A stretch of DNA of 64,000 bases from an uncultured Lachnospiraceae bacterium (GCA_947367855.1 CANBFE010000002.1:62001-126000), one strand, 5' to 3'; counted from the stretch's first letter, positions 45,029 to 54,384 are shown. Numbers and translations: made by a program. The notes: generated by a model from the sequence alone, not told the origin.

Positions 45029-45799
45029 ATGATTCTGGCAGTGGATGTAGGAAATACAAATATTACCATGGGTGTGTACAATGGCGCATCCCTGAAAGCT
45101 ACTTTTCATATCATGACGAAAACGCCCAGAACGTCGGACGAATACGGCGTTTTGATCACACAGCTGCTGAAGGACAGGGGAGTAGGAATATCCGATCTGG
45201 AAGGATCCATTGTGGCCAGTGTGGTGCCGGATGTAATGCACTCCTTTCTGGGCGCTCTGGCGCGGTATACGGAGACCAGGCCGCTGATTGTGGGACCGGG
45301 TACCAAAACAGGCATCCGCATCATTACGGAGGATACAAGGGCCATCGGCGCGGACCGTATCGTGGATGCGGTGGCTGCATACGAGAAATACGGGGGCCCC
45401 GTGCTTGTTCTGGATTTCGGAACGGCTACCACTTATGACCTGATTACGGCAAAGGGGGAATTTGCGGCGGGCATTACCGCCCCGGGTATCCGCATCAGCT
45501 CAGAGGCGCTGTGGACACAGGCTGCAAAGCTTCCCAATATCGAGATCAAAAAGCCCAGGTCCATTCTGGCCCAGGAGACCATCAGCAGCATGCAGGCAGG
45601 GCTTGTGTACGGACAGATCGGCCAGACGGAATATATCATCAGGAAGGTAAAGGAAGAAAGCGGCATTGAGGATCTGAAGGTGGTGGCTACGGGAGGTCTT
45701 GGAAGGCTTATTGCGGACGAGACTGCACTCATTGACATATACGACAGCTTTCTGACTCTTGACGGTCTCAGGATAGTCTACGAGAAAAACCGAAGGTAA
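45029..45799 (+). CDS. coaX: Type III pantothenate kinase
   Basis: A 256-residue ASKHA-fold kinase catalysing the first step of coenzyme A synthesis. It begins MILAVDVGNTNITMGVY (phosphate-1 motif) and has GADRIVDAVAAYEKYG, VLDFGTATTYD (phosphate-2) and GGLGRLIA near the C-terminus. AGGAGG lies eight bases before the ATG at 45029; a GTG at 45020 is a less likely start. It follows birA, so two vitamin-cofactor genes are adjacent. dusB follows after 31 bases. Confidence 0.95.
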   Translation: MILAVDVGNTNITMGVYNGASLKATFHIMTKTPRTSDEYGVLITQLLKDRGVGISDLEGSIVASVVPDVMHSFLGALARYTETRPLIVGPGTKTGIRIITEDTRAIGADRIVDAVAAYEKYGGPVLVLDFGTATTYDLITAKGEFAAGITAPGIRISSEALWTQAAKLPNIEIKKPRSILAQETISSMQAGLVYGQIGQTEYIIRKVKEESGIEDLKVVATGGLGRLIADETALIDIYDSFLTLDGLRIVYEKNRR

Positions 45800-45830
45800 G
45801 GGCAGGAGGGATGCGGAGGAGGGAGATACC

Positions 45831-46796
45831 ATGGAAAAACTGGTCATAGGCAATGTGGCCCTGGATAACCGGGTGATACTGGCGCCCATGGCAGGGGTGA
45901 CGGACCTGCCTTTCAGGCTGCTGTGCCATAAGGCGGGAGCCGGTCTTGTCTGTATGGAAATGGTCAGCGCAAAGGCCATTTATTATAACAACAAAAATAC
46001 AGAGGAGCTTCTCACCATTCATCCGGAGGAAACGCCGGTTTCCCTGCAGCTCTTCGGATCGGATCCGGAGATTGTCAGCGAGATGGCAAAGCGCATTGAG
46101 GAGAGGCCTTTTTCCATATTGGATTTCAACATGGGCTGCCCGGTGCCAAAAGTGGTGAACAATGGAGAGGGCTCTGCCCTGATGAAGGACCCTGTCCTTG
46201 CGGAGAAGATACTGTCCGCGCTGGTGAAGGCGGTGAAAAAGCCTGTGACGGTGAAAATACGCAGGGGATTTGACCAGGAACACTGCAATGCAGTGGAGAT
46301 AGCAAAAATTGCCGAGAGCTGCGGCGTTGCGGCAATAGCCGTCCACGGGCGCACCAGGGAGCAGTATTACAGCGGCCGGGCGGACTGGAATGCCATACGG
46401 CAGGTAAAGGAGGCGGTCCGGATTCCTGTTATCGGAAACGGGGATGTGGACAGTCCTGCCGCAGCGGAGGAAATGCTTCGGCTGACAGGCTGCGACGGGG
46501 TGATGATCGGCAGGGCTGCCCAGGGAAATCCCTGGATATTCCGGGACGTGGTGAGCTGGCTGGAGACGGGCACGGTGCCGGAACCGCCGGACCGGTCTGA
46601 GAAAAAGCGCATGGTGCTGGAGCACGCGAGGCTGCAGCTTGCGTTTAAGGGGGAATACACTGCAGTGCGGGAGATGCGAAAGCATCTGGGCTGGTATACT
46701 GCCGGACTGCCCCATTCGGCCCGGTTCCGCCAGACGATTAATTCCATGGAATCCTTTGAGGAACTCATGGAGGGAGTGGAGACTATTTTCGGTTGA
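45831..46796 (+). CDS. dusB: tRNA-dihydrouridine synthase
   Basis: A 321-residue FMN enzyme reducing uridines in the tRNA D-loop. Visible are the flavin-binding ILAPMAGVTDLPFR, the catalytic Cys in FNMGCPVPKV, VTVKIRRGFD, AVHGRTREQYYSGRADW and VIGNGDVDSP plus MIGRAAQGNPWIF. The C-terminal helical domain is of standard length. It is downstream of coaX, and the order coaX-dusB-greA is familiar from clostridial genomes. GAGGGAG precedes the ATG. Confidence 0.95.
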   Translation: MEKLVIGNVALDNRVILAPMAGVTDLPFRLLCHKAGAGLVCMEMVSAKAIYYNNKNTEELLTIHPEETPVSLQLFGSDPEIVSEMAKRIEERPFSILDFNMGCPVPKVVNNGEGSALMKDPVLAEKILSALVKAVKKPVTVKIRRGFDQEHCNAVEIAKIAESCGVAAIAVHGRTREQYYSGRADWNAIRQVKEAVRIPVIGNGDVDSPAAAEEMLRLTGCDGVMIGRAAQGNPWIFRDVVSWLETGTVPEPPDRSEKKRMVLEHARLQLAFKGEYTAVREMRKHLGWYTAGLPHSARFRQTINSMESFEELMEGVETIFG

Positions 46797-46814
46797 GGCG
46801 GCATATACTGCTGC

Positions 46815-47828
46815 ATGGACACCATAATCTATTTTTATAAAAAGAGGGATGCAGAGGAACCCCTGGTAGAGCCTGTTGGGCTCAAGCGCTACATGCTGAT
46901 ACGGGTGGGGCTGAACGTGGGGGACGGGGAATGGTTCGGGGAAGATCTGGAGCCGGAAGGGCAGTCCCTGTCTGGGGAGGCAGTGAAGGAGACGGAGAAA
47001 ACCTCCGGGGGGAGCCTGAATGAAGCCGCCGGGGAGGGTCCGGCCGGGAAGCGGGGCCTCTGGAGGGGATTCCGGTGGCTGCCCGGGTTGGTGGGAAAAG
47101 GCAGAAGGGAACGTGCAGCCAGAAGGCAGAGAGCGGAGGAGGAACGGGCCGCAGAGCGCCTGGCCTGCCAGCGGGAGGAGCGGTTCCGCAGGACGGGCCG
47201 TTCCATGGCAGCGCTGCGGATGCGGATCCGGGAACTGGCAGGGGAGGATGATGTCTTTTTCTGTGTCTATGAGGACAGCGTCAGAAAGAGGCTGACAGGG
47301 AAGTCCTCTCTGGCCGGTCTGTGGCAGAACTGCATTGACTGGAGGGAGTTCGAAGCTTACAGAGAACGCTTCTGGGTGGAGGAATTGATGACACAGGCAG
47401 AATTGCCTTATTTTGTCATTCTGGGGACTGCTCCCTGTATGCCGGAGGTGGTCTGGAAACATGCCCGCCGGATGAAGGCGCTGCGGTGGATTCTTCCGGA
47501 GGCTGACTGTGCCGGGGAGTTTCTGGAATTTGTGGAAGACTTTTATGTGGATAACGGACTTGCCATCGGGCTGGAGACGCTTTCCGGGGCAGGAGATTTT
47601 TCCTGCCTGCAGTTGGCGTGCGAAAAACCGTCCAATATAATTGATTTTACCGGAGAAACAGCCATCCTGACATCCGGTGTGGCGGAGGGAAGCATCTGGC
47701 TTGATATGCTGTCCGCAGAGGAAAAGGGAAGGAGAATCAGGGGGCGGAACAGGCATATTTCTTATTTTTCCATGAAGGAGAGGTGGAAAAGTGCACAAAG
47801 ACGGTGCCGCAGTCCCCTGGAGTCTTGA
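46815..47828 (+). CDS. Conserved protein of unknown function between dusB and greA
   Basis: A 337-residue soluble protein with no recognised domain. Residues 1-45 form a possible beta segment (MDTIIYFYKKRDAEEP..VGLKRYMLIRVGLNVG). A linker and an Arg/Glu-rich stretch (about 90-135; GRRERAARRQRAEEERAAER) follow, then an ordered half with several Cys and Trp. It appears to occur after dusB in related Lachnospiraceae (memory, unverified). The ATG is 18 bases from the dusB stop with only a weak GAGGCGG upstream. The greA -35 box lies over its last codons. Confidence 0.7.
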   Translation: MDTIIYFYKKRDAEEPLVEPVGLKRYMLIRVGLNVGDGEWFGEDLEPEGQSLSGEAVKETEKTSGGSLNEAAGEGPAGKRGLWRGFRWLPGLVGKGRRERAARRQRAEEERAAERLACQREERFRRTGRSMAALRMRIRELAGEDDVFFCVYEDSVRKRLTGKSSLAGLWQNCIDWREFEAYRERFWVEELMTQAELPYFVILGTAPCMPEVVWKHARRMKALRWILPEADCAGEFLEFVEDFYVDNGLAIGLETLSGAGDFSCLQLACEKPSNIIDFTGETAILTSGVAEGSIWLDMLSAEEKGRRIRGRNRHISYFSMKERWKSAQRRCRSPLES

Positions 47829-47852
47829 CACAGCCCGGAAAAGTGGTATAAT
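47825..47852 (+). promoter_or_regulatory. Promoter of greA
   Basis: TTGACA (47825-47830), a 16-base spacer and TATAAT (47847-47852), both boxes perfect. It overlaps the end of the preceding gene. Confidence 0.88.
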
Positions 47853-47942
47853 ACGGGAGAATCAAAAACGGAAAACGACAGACAAAGGGATCGACAGCTT
47901 ACGGGATCCGCAAATATAGAAAATCAGGAAGGATGTATTGAG

Positions 47943-48425
47943 ATGCAGGAGAAGAAAAATATTCTGACTTATGAGGGACTTAAAAAATATGAGAATGAGC
48001 TGCATGAGCTGAAGGTGGTGCGGCGTCAGGAAGTGGCCCAGAAGATCAAGGAGGCCAGGGAGCAGGGTGACCTGTCCGAGAATGCGGAGTACGACGCGGC
48101 AAAGGACGAGCAGCGGGATATCGAGACCAGAATCGAGGAACTGGAAAAGATTCTGAAAAATGCAGAGGTAGTGGTAGAGGACGAGGTGGATCTGGATAAG
48201 ATCAACATCGGCTGTGTGGTAAAGCTTCTGGACATTGACTACAGCGAGGAACTGGAGTACAAGATTGTGGGGTCAACGGAGGCGGACAGCCTCAAGGGGA
48301 AGATCTCCAACGAGAGTCCGGTGGGCAAGGCCCTTATCGGCTGCAAGGTGGGCGACAATGTGGAAGTGGAGACTACCGCAGGGGTATTCACTTACAAGGT
48401 GCTGGAAATCCAGAGGAGCAGATAG
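47943..48425 (+). CDS. greA: Transcription elongation factor GreA
   Basis: A 160-residue protein with an N-terminal coiled coil bearing the acidic tip (AREQGDLSENAEYDAAKDEQ) and a C-terminal FKBP-like domain ending in VGDNVEVETTAGVFTYKVLEI (quoted only in part). It stimulates RNA polymerase to cleave backtracked transcripts. GGAAGGA precedes the ATG. It has its own consensus promoter and terminator. Confidence 0.97.
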   Translation: MQEKKNILTYEGLKKYENELHELKVVRRQEVAQKIKEAREQGDLSENAEYDAAKDEQRDIETRIEELEKILKNAEVVVEDEVDLDKINIGCVVKLLDIDYSEELEYKIVGSTEADSLKGKISNESPVGKALIGCKVGDNVEVETTAGVFTYKVLEIQRSR

Positions 48426-48453
48426 GAAGAGGAATTCGGTTCAGGAAGACCGC

Positions 48454-48487
48454 AACGGGGTTGACTGTCAGGTCGGCCCCGTTTTTT
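48454..48487 (+). terminator. Terminator after greA
   Basis: AACGGGG (48454-48460) pairs with CCCCGTT (48477-48483) and is followed by a run of T. Confidence 0.85.
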
Positions 48488-48496
48488 TGAAATAAC

Positions 48497-48525
48497 TTGT
48501 TTTTACCTGTGTTTACTGGTATACT
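48497..48525 (+). promoter_or_regulatory. Promoter of the glycan cluster
   Basis: TTGTTT (48497-48502), a 17-base spacer and TATACT (48520-48525) with TGG upstream. It lies about 110 bases before the first gene. Confidence 0.6.
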
Positions 48526-48632
48526 AATGCTGTATTAAATGCATAATTGTAATCCAGGATTGTTTTTTATGGTCGGCGTTGTCAGGGGCTGGCGGATTGG
48601 GGACAATGGAAAGACCATCGGATGGGAGATAA

Positions 48633-50510
48633 ATGAAAAAGCTGAAGGACGTCAGGGTGGGGTTGCTGCAGATACCGGTTACCCGAATTGCCCTGCTGAT
48701 TTTTGCAGACCTTATGTCTGTGCTCTTGGCCTCCGTGCTCAGTCTGTACGTTCGATATGACTTTAAGTTTATGGAGGTGCCAAGGTATTTCTGGGATGCC
48801 GTATTGGAATGCTATCTTCCGAATGTGGTTATCCTGCTGATAGCGTTTAATATTTTCCGGCTGTACAAAAGCGTGTGGCGGTATGCCTCGGATAAGGAAC
48901 TGGTAAACAATGCCATTGCGGTGGTGCTCTGCGCCATTGCGCAGCCTTTGCTGGGATGGGTCTGCGGAGTCAGATTTCCTGTGAGCTATCCCTTTTTTTA
49001 CGGAACATTTCTTCTGATTTTTACGGTGGGGATTCGCTTCAGCTACCGCATTCTCCGTGTCTTCCAGAACAAAAGGATTGGCCGCAAGAATGGTCTCACA
49101 AGGGTTAACTGTATGATTGTGGGGGCGGGTGCTGCGGGAAATGCCATCTTAAAGGAGATTGAGACAAGCCATTATCTGAACATGTATGTTTCCTGCGCTG
49201 TGGACGACCATTCCGGCTGCCACGGAAAATATCTCAGGGGAATTCCCATTGTGGGAGGCAGGGAATGCATTCCCGAGTGTGTGGAAAAATATGCCATAGA
49301 TGAGATTATCATTGCCATTCCTTCCGCCAGCCGCGCAGCCCTGAAGCCCATTCTGGACATCTGTAAGGAAACCGGCTGCAAGATGCGGATTCTGCCCGGG
49401 ATATACCAGCTGATCAATGGGGATGTCAATGTGTCCAGGCTGCGGGAAGTCCAGATTGAAGACCTGCTGGGAAGGGATCCCATTGAGGTTAATGTGGACC
49501 AGATCATCGGTTATGTGTGGAAGAAGTCGGTACTGGTAACCGGCGCCGGAGGGTCCATAGGCAGCGAGCTCTGCAGACAGATTGCCGAGCACGGCCCAAG
49601 GATGCTGATCCTGTTTGACATATACGAAAACGGTGTCTATGAACTGCAGCAGGAGCTGAAGATGAAATATCCGGAACTGAACCTGGTGGTGCTTATCGGT
49701 TCCGTGCGGAATGAGGCCAGGGTGGAGGACATTTTCAGGCAGTACAGACCCCAGATCGTGTACCATGCCGCAGCCCATAAGCATGTGCCCCTTATGGAGG
49801 ACAGCCCCAGGGAGGCCATCAAAAACAATGTGTTCGGCACACTGAAGGTGGCAAGGGCGGCGGACCGGTACGGAACGAAGCGGTTTGTGATGATCTCCAC
49901 GGATAAGGCGGTAAATCCCACCAATATCATGGGAGCTAGCAAGCGCATCTGCGAGATGATCATACAGAATCAGAACCTGAAATCCAGGACGGAATTTGTG
50001 GCGGTGCGCTTTGGCAATGTACTGGGGAGCAACGGCAGTGTCGTGCCTCTGTTTAAGAAACAGATAGAGCAGGGTGGCCCGGTGACAGTGACCAGTCCGG
50101 AGATTGTCCGTTACTTTATGACGATTCCGGAGGCGGTTTCCCTGGTGCTGCAGGCCGGGGCCTATGCCAGAGGCGGGGAGATTTTCGTTCTTGACATGGG
50201 AGAGCCCATGAATATGCTGGATATGGCAAAGAACCTGATCAAGCTCTCCGGTCTGCGGGTGGACGAGGATATCAAGATTGAGTTTATCGGACTGCGCCCC
50301 GGAGAAAAAATGTACGAGGAGCTGCTGATGAACGAGGAGGGACTTCAGGAAACCGCCAACAAAATGATTCATATCGGCAGGCCCATAGAGTTTGACTCGG
50401 AGGAATTTGAGGAGCAGCTTGAGCAGCTGTATGAGATGACGCTGGCGGAGGAAGGAGATATCCGCAGGATGGTGAAGGAGATCGTCCCCACCTACCAGTA
50501 CGAGGAATAA
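48633..50510 (+). CDS. Membrane-bound nucleotide-sugar 4,6-dehydratase (CapD/PglF/WbpM type)
   Basis: A 625-residue protein with four N-terminal membrane segments (about residues 15-155), a first NAD-binding domain (CMIVGAGAAGNAI), then the catalytic SDR domain. That domain has VLVTGAGGSIGSELCRQ, AAAHKHVPLME, the ISTDKAVNPTNIMGASKR active site and FGNVLGSNGSVVPLF. Such enzymes convert UDP-GlcNAc to the 4-keto-6-deoxy sugar that starts bacillosamine or FucNAc-type sugars for capsule or protein glycans. It heads the glycan cluster and is followed by the initiating transferase. The start is after GATGGGAGATAA. Confidence 0.93.
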   Translation: MKKLKDVRVGLLQIPVTRIALLIFADLMSVLLASVLSLYVRYDFKFMEVPRYFWDAVLECYLPNVVILLIAFNIFRLYKSVWRYASDKELVNNAIAVVLCAIAQPLLGWVCGVRFPVSYPFFYGTFLLIFTVGIRFSYRILRVFQNKRIGRKNGLTRVNCMIVGAGAAGNAILKEIETSHYLNMYVSCAVDDHSGCHGKYLRGIPIVGGRECIPECVEKYAIDEIIIAIPSASRAALKPILDICKETGCKMRILPGIYQLINGDVNVSRLREVQIEDLLGRDPIEVNVDQIIGYVWKKSVLVTGAGGSIGSELCRQIAEHGPRMLILFDIYENGVYELQQELKMKYPELNLVVLIGSVRNEARVEDIFRQYRPQIVYHAAAHKHVPLMEDSPREAIKNNVFGTLKVARAADRYGTKRFVMISTDKAVNPTNIMGASKRICEMIIQNQNLKSRTEFVAVRFGNVLGSNGSVVPLFKKQIEQGGPVTVTSPEIVRYFMTIPEAVSLVLQAGAYARGGEIFVLDMGEPMNMLDMAKNLIKLSGLRVDEDIKIEFIGLRPGEKMYEELLMNEEGLQETANKMIHIGRPIEFDSEEFEEQLEQLYEMTLAEEGDIRRMVKEIVPTYQYEE

Positions 50511-50549
50511 GCATAGGCAGCACCCCGAAATCCTATGTGGGAAAGAGCG

Positions 50550-50605
50550 GCAGAAGGGCGGATGCGGAACTGGAAAACAGCAGAAGGGCGGATGCGGAAC
50601 TGGAA
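50550..50605 (+). repeat. Tandem direct repeat (26 bp, period 30)
   Basis: The 26-base segment beginning GCAGAAGGGCGGATGCGG occurs at 50550-50575 and again at 50580-50605. It lies immediately before the ribosome site of the sugar transferase gene. It looks like a recent local duplication in the leader. Confidence 0.85.
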
Positions 50606-50618
50606 TAGGAGAAATCAT

Positions 50619-51266
50619 ATGTACGGAAAGTTAAAGAGAGGAATGGATTTTATGATGGCGCTGCTGGGACTGGTAATCCTGTCCCCGGTTTTTCTGATTT
50701 TAATCCTTGCAATCAAACTGGACTCCAGAGGTCCGGTACTTTTCCGGCAGAAGAGAGTGGGGATTCATAAAACGCACTTTCATATATTGAAATTCCGTAC
50801 CATGCGCATCGACACCCCCAGGGACATGCCCACCCACCTTCTGAAGAATCCGGAGCAGTATATCACGAAAGTGGGCAGGTTTCTGCGCAGGACCAGTCTG
50901 GACGAGCTTCCCCAGATTGTCAATATCCTGAAAGGGGACATGGCTGTGGTGGGGCCCAGGCCTGCGCTGTGGAACCAGTATGACCTCATTGAGGAGCGGG
51001 ACAGGTACGGGGCAAACGATGTGCGTCCCGGACTTACGGGATGGGCCCAGATCAATGGCAGGGACGAACTGGAGATTCCCGTGAAGGCAAAGCTTGACGG
51101 AGACTATACGGAAGCCCTGCTGCATGGAAAGGGGTTACGGATGGACTGCCGTTGTTTTTTCGGAACATTCCTGAGCGTGCTCCGGGAGGAGGGCGTGGTG
51201 GAGGGTGGTACCGGGAGCATCCATGATGCCGACGATTCCGGAACAAACCAGAAGATAGAAAGGTAA
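50619..51266 (+). CDS. Undecaprenyl-phosphate sugar transferase (initiating glycosyltransferase)
   Basis: A 215-residue bacterial sugar transferase (WbaP/PglC type). It has one N-terminal membrane segment (MALLGLVILSPVFLILILAI), FRQKRVGIHKTHFHILKFRTM, RTSLDELPQIVNILKGDMAVVGPRP (quoted as family motif in part) and VRPGLTGWAQINGRD. It transfers a sugar phosphate to undecaprenyl phosphate, the first step in building a lipid-linked glycan. The substrate may be the product of the 4,6-dehydratase upstream. AGGAG precedes the ATG at 50619. Confidence 0.93.
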   Translation: MYGKLKRGMDFMMALLGLVILSPVFLILILAIKLDSRGPVLFRQKRVGIHKTHFHILKFRTMRIDTPRDMPTHLLKNPEQYITKVGRFLRRTSLDELPQIVNILKGDMAVVGPRPALWNQYDLIEERDRYGANDVRPGLTGWAQINGRDELEIPVKAKLDGDYTEALLHGKGLRMDCRCFFGTFLSVLREEGVVEGGTGSIHDADDSGTNQKIER

Positions 51267-51386
51267 TCGTTCGAAAGAAAACTTGGAAATCCCCGGAGCT
51301 TCCTGAAAATACAGGCGGAACCCGGGGCAGCAGGCGGAGACGGCAGGGCAAAGCGGAAGATGCCGTAGGATACAGGTGGACATGGC

Positions 51387-53048
51387 ATGAAACGGGTATT
51401 GGTGACAGGCAGAAACAGTTACATCGGCACGGCATTTATTCGGTACGCAGAGGCGCGCTATCCGGGAGCCTTTCTGACAGACACGGTCAGTATGCGGGAC
51501 GGCTCCTGGCGGGAACTGGATTTTTCTGCCTATGATACCGTTTTTCATGTGGCGGGAATCGCCCATGCGGATATCGGGCATGCATCGGAGGAGATAAAGC
51601 GTCAGTATTATGAGGTTAACACGGATCTGACGCTGGAGACTGCAGGCAGGGCAAAGGCGGCGGGTGTAAGACAATTCGTCTTCATGAGCTCCATGATTGT
51701 GTATGGAGGCCGGGAGCATGTGACAGAAGATACCATTCCGGAACCTGCCAATTTCTATGGGGACAGCAAGTGGAAGGCTGACTGCGGCGTAAGGGAGCTG
51801 GCGGACGATACCTTTCAGGTTGCCGTGCTGCGTCCGCCTATGATTTACGGGAGGGGAAGCAGGGGAAATTATCCTGTATTGGCAAAGATGGCAAAGAAGC
51901 TGCCCGTTTTTCCCAGGATAAAAAACAGACGCTCCATGCTTTATATAGAAAATTTATGCGAATTTCTGTGCCGCATTATGCTGGAAGGGCAGGGCGGCAT
52001 CTTTTTTCCCCGGAATGCAGAGACGGTCAGTACCAGTGATCTGGTGAAGGAGATTGCGGAATGCTGCGGGCACAGGATTTGGGTGACGTCCCTGCTCACC
52101 CCGGCTGCCATACTGGGGAAGCATATGCCGGGAAAAATCGGGGATATGTGTAGGAAGGCCTTTGGCAGCAGCTGGTATGAGACGGAGCCCGGTGAGGCGG
52201 ACCGGGACTACAGGGTGGCGGATTTCAGGGAATCCGTGAGAAGGACAGAGGGGATGCGGGATGCGTTCTCTGCGGAATCGCCGGGACACAAGCCGGATGC
52301 AGGGAAGCCTCTGGTATCGGTTACCACAGTCACCCACAACAGCGGGAAAACTCTTGCAAGAACCATAGAATCCGTGCTGAACCAGACTTACAGGCATGTG
52401 GAATATCTCATCATAGACGGGCTGTCCAATGACAGGACGGTGGAAATTGCGGAAAGCTACCGGGAGGAATTTGCGGCAAGAGGAATTGACTACAAAATCG
52501 TCTCCGAGGCTGACAGGGGGATGTACGATGCCATCAACAAGGGAATCCGTCTGTCCCGGGGCGCTGTGATCGGCAATATCAACTCGGACGACTGGTATGA
52601 GCCGGATGCCGTGGAAAAGGCAGTCCGTTTCATGGAACAGAGCGGCTGTGATTATATGTATGCGGATCTGCATATGGTGAAGGCAGACGGTTCAGGCTTT
52701 GTCAAACGCGCAAAGCTGCAAAGGCTTGCCACGTCCAGGGGATGGAACCATCCAACCCAGTTTGCCAGGAGAGAGCTCCATCTGCGGTATCCCTATAAAC
52801 TGGAAAGTCTCCACGATGACTTTGATTTCTTTCTGAAGGTGAGGAAATCGGACTGCCGAATAGGGGTTCTGAATGAGACGCTTGCCAATTTTACCATGGA
52901 GGGAATCAGCCATGAGAGAAAGCTGAAAGCCGCGTTTTCCAGGGGGAAATCCAGGTACCGGATTTACCGGAATAACGGGTTCGGCAGATGGTATCTGTTG
53001 GAATGCATTTTGATAGAGGGCGCCAAGTTTGTGCTGCATTTAGTGTGA
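51387..53048 (+). CDS. Fusion of NAD-dependent epimerase/dehydratase and GT2 glycosyltransferase
   Basis: A 553-residue two-domain protein. Residues 1-285 form an SDR epimerase with the start MKRVLVTGRNSYIGTAF (middle glycine of the NAD motif changed, a variant I recall in capsule SDRs), FMSSMIVYGG and YGDSK (YxxxK). Residues 309-553 form a GT-A glycosyltransferase of family 2: LVSVTTVTHNSGKTLARTIE, IIDGLSNDRT and NINSDDWYEPDAV with the acidic metal site. A linker of about 25 residues joins them without a stop or frame break. It may make and transfer a sugar in one polypeptide. The start codon lies in a normal leader with GGACATGGC nearby and no strong AGGAGG. Confidence 0.88.
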   Translation: MKRVLVTGRNSYIGTAFIRYAEARYPGAFLTDTVSMRDGSWRELDFSAYDTVFHVAGIAHADIGHASEEIKRQYYEVNTDLTLETAGRAKAAGVRQFVFMSSMIVYGGREHVTEDTIPEPANFYGDSKWKADCGVRELADDTFQVAVLRPPMIYGRGSRGNYPVLAKMAKKLPVFPRIKNRRSMLYIENLCEFLCRIMLEGQGGIFFPRNAETVSTSDLVKEIAECCGHRIWVTSLLTPAAILGKHMPGKIGDMCRKAFGSSWYETEPGEADRDYRVADFRESVRRTEGMRDAFSAESPGHKPDAGKPLVSVTTVTHNSGKTLARTIESVLNQTYRHVEYLIIDGLSNDRTVEIAESYREEFAARGIDYKIVSEADRGMYDAINKGIRLSRGAVIGNINSDDWYEPDAVEKAVRFMEQSGCDYMYADLHMVKADGSGFVKRAKLQRLATSRGWNHPTQFARRELHLRYPYKLESLHDDFDFFLKVRKSDCRIGVLNETLANFTMEGISHERKLKAAFSRGKSRYRIYRNNGFGRWYLLECILIEGAKFVLHLV

Positions 53049-53116
53049 CAGGAGTACTGGCCGTTTCCCACAAGGGCTGTCGGAAGGGCCCCCGGGCCGC
53101 ACAGAAGGACGGAAAT

Positions 53117-54349
53117 ATGAAGATTTTACAGATTAACAGCCATTATGACCAGGGCGGGGCAGCCCGCATTGTTGCATGCATTCACAGGCAGCTTCTTGCC
53201 CAGGGACAGGAATCCCATGTGGCCTATGGCAGGGGACGGAAGGGCGCGGAGGGAACCTACCGCTTCAATACGGTGCCGGAAGTTCTGCTGTCTGCAGGAT
53301 GCAGCCGCTTTCTGGGAAAAAACGGCTGGTATAACAGAATGGCCACCCGCAGGCTGCTCCGGTTTATGGAGCAGATAAAACCTGACGTGGTGCATCTCCA
53401 TGCCCTGCACGGCTACTATCTGAATTTTCCCATGCTGTTTAACTACATCAATGACAAAAAAATTTCCTGTGTCTGGACCTTTCATGACTGTCATGCGTTT
53501 ACGGGGAACTGCGGCTATTTCTTTGACTGTGAGAGGTGGAAAAAGGGATGCGGAAACTGTCCTTATCCCGGAAATTATCCTGCAAGCCAGTGGTTTGACC
53601 GCTCGGAGCAAATGTGGCGGCAGAAGCAGGAGCTGTTCACCCGGGGCAGAAAGGTGATAGTGACGCCTTCCCGGTGGCTCACGGAGCAGGCAAAGCAGTC
53701 TTATTTCAAAAAATATCCCTGTATCACCATCCACAACGGAATCAACACAAAACAGATTTTCTATCCGAGGGACAGGCGGGCCTGCCGGGAAAAATACGGA
53801 TTCGGTCAGGAGGAGAAGCTGATCCTGGGCATTGCGGCAGGCTACAGGGACCAACGTAAGGGGGCAAGGTACATCATTCAGCTTGCCAGGGATCTGGGAA
53901 ATGAGGCAAAGCTGATTCTGATCGGCTGGAACCGGGAGAATGACGCCATGCTGGAGGAAAACGGCGGCCGGGCAGGGAATATTCTGACGCTCCCCAATAC
54001 AGCGGATACGGAGATGCTGGCAGAGTATTACAGCATGGCGGATGTGTTCGTCATCCCTTCTCTGGCGGAGAATTATGCCACCACCACCCTGGAGGCCATG
54101 GCCTGCGGCACTCCGGTGGTGGGATTTGAGGTTGGGGGGATTCCGGAGCAGCTGGAAGGCGGCAGGGGAATCACGGTGAAAGCCGGGGACCAGGCGCTCT
54201 TTGACGAAGCTGTGCGCAGCGTGCTGAGGGGGAAAGCAAGGCTGATGAGCCGGGAAGCCCTGGCAGCAGCTGTTGGAGAGGAAAATTCCACGGAGCGGAT
54301 GACGGAGGCATATCAGCAGATTTACCGGGAGCTGTTCAGGGAAGGATAG
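53117..54349 (+). CDS. GT4 family glycosyltransferase
   Basis: A 410-residue GT-B enzyme. The N-terminal half starts MKILQINSHYDQGGAARIV, with DVVHLHALHGYYLNF. A Cys-rich segment (FTGNCGYFFDCERWKKGCGNC, about 133-155) is common in colanic-acid-like GT4 proteins. The C-terminal half has GAGYRDQRKG-like nucleotide binding (GIAAGYRDQRKGA) and VIPSLAENYATTTLEAMACGTPVVGF with the EX7E motif. It adds a sugar to the lipid-linked glycan. The ATG at 53117 is preferred over frames open further upstream because it starts the family-typical sequence. Confidence 0.93.
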   Translation: MKILQINSHYDQGGAARIVACIHRQLLAQGQESHVAYGRGRKGAEGTYRFNTVPEVLLSAGCSRFLGKNGWYNRMATRRLLRFMEQIKPDVVHLHALHGYYLNFPMLFNYINDKKISCVWTFHDCHAFTGNCGYFFDCERWKKGCGNCPYPGNYPASQWFDRSEQMWRQKQELFTRGRKVIVTPSRWLTEQAKQSYFKKYPCITIHNGINTKQIFYPRDRRACREKYGFGQEEKLILGIAAGYRDQRKGARYIIQLARDLGNEAKLILIGWNRENDAMLEENGGRAGNILTLPNTADTEMLAEYYSMADVFVIPSLAENYATTTLEAMACGTPVVGFEVGGIPEQLEGGRGITVKAGDQALFDEAVRSVLRGKARLMSREALAAAVGEENSTERMTEAYQQIYRELFREG

Positions 54350-54384
54350 GCCGGGCAGGCACGAAGCGGAGAGGAGAGGGCAGA

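Noticed and set aside
45768..47831. Minus-strand frame of 687 codons
   Set aside because: It is antisense to dusB and the following gene; the composition is that of a shadow.
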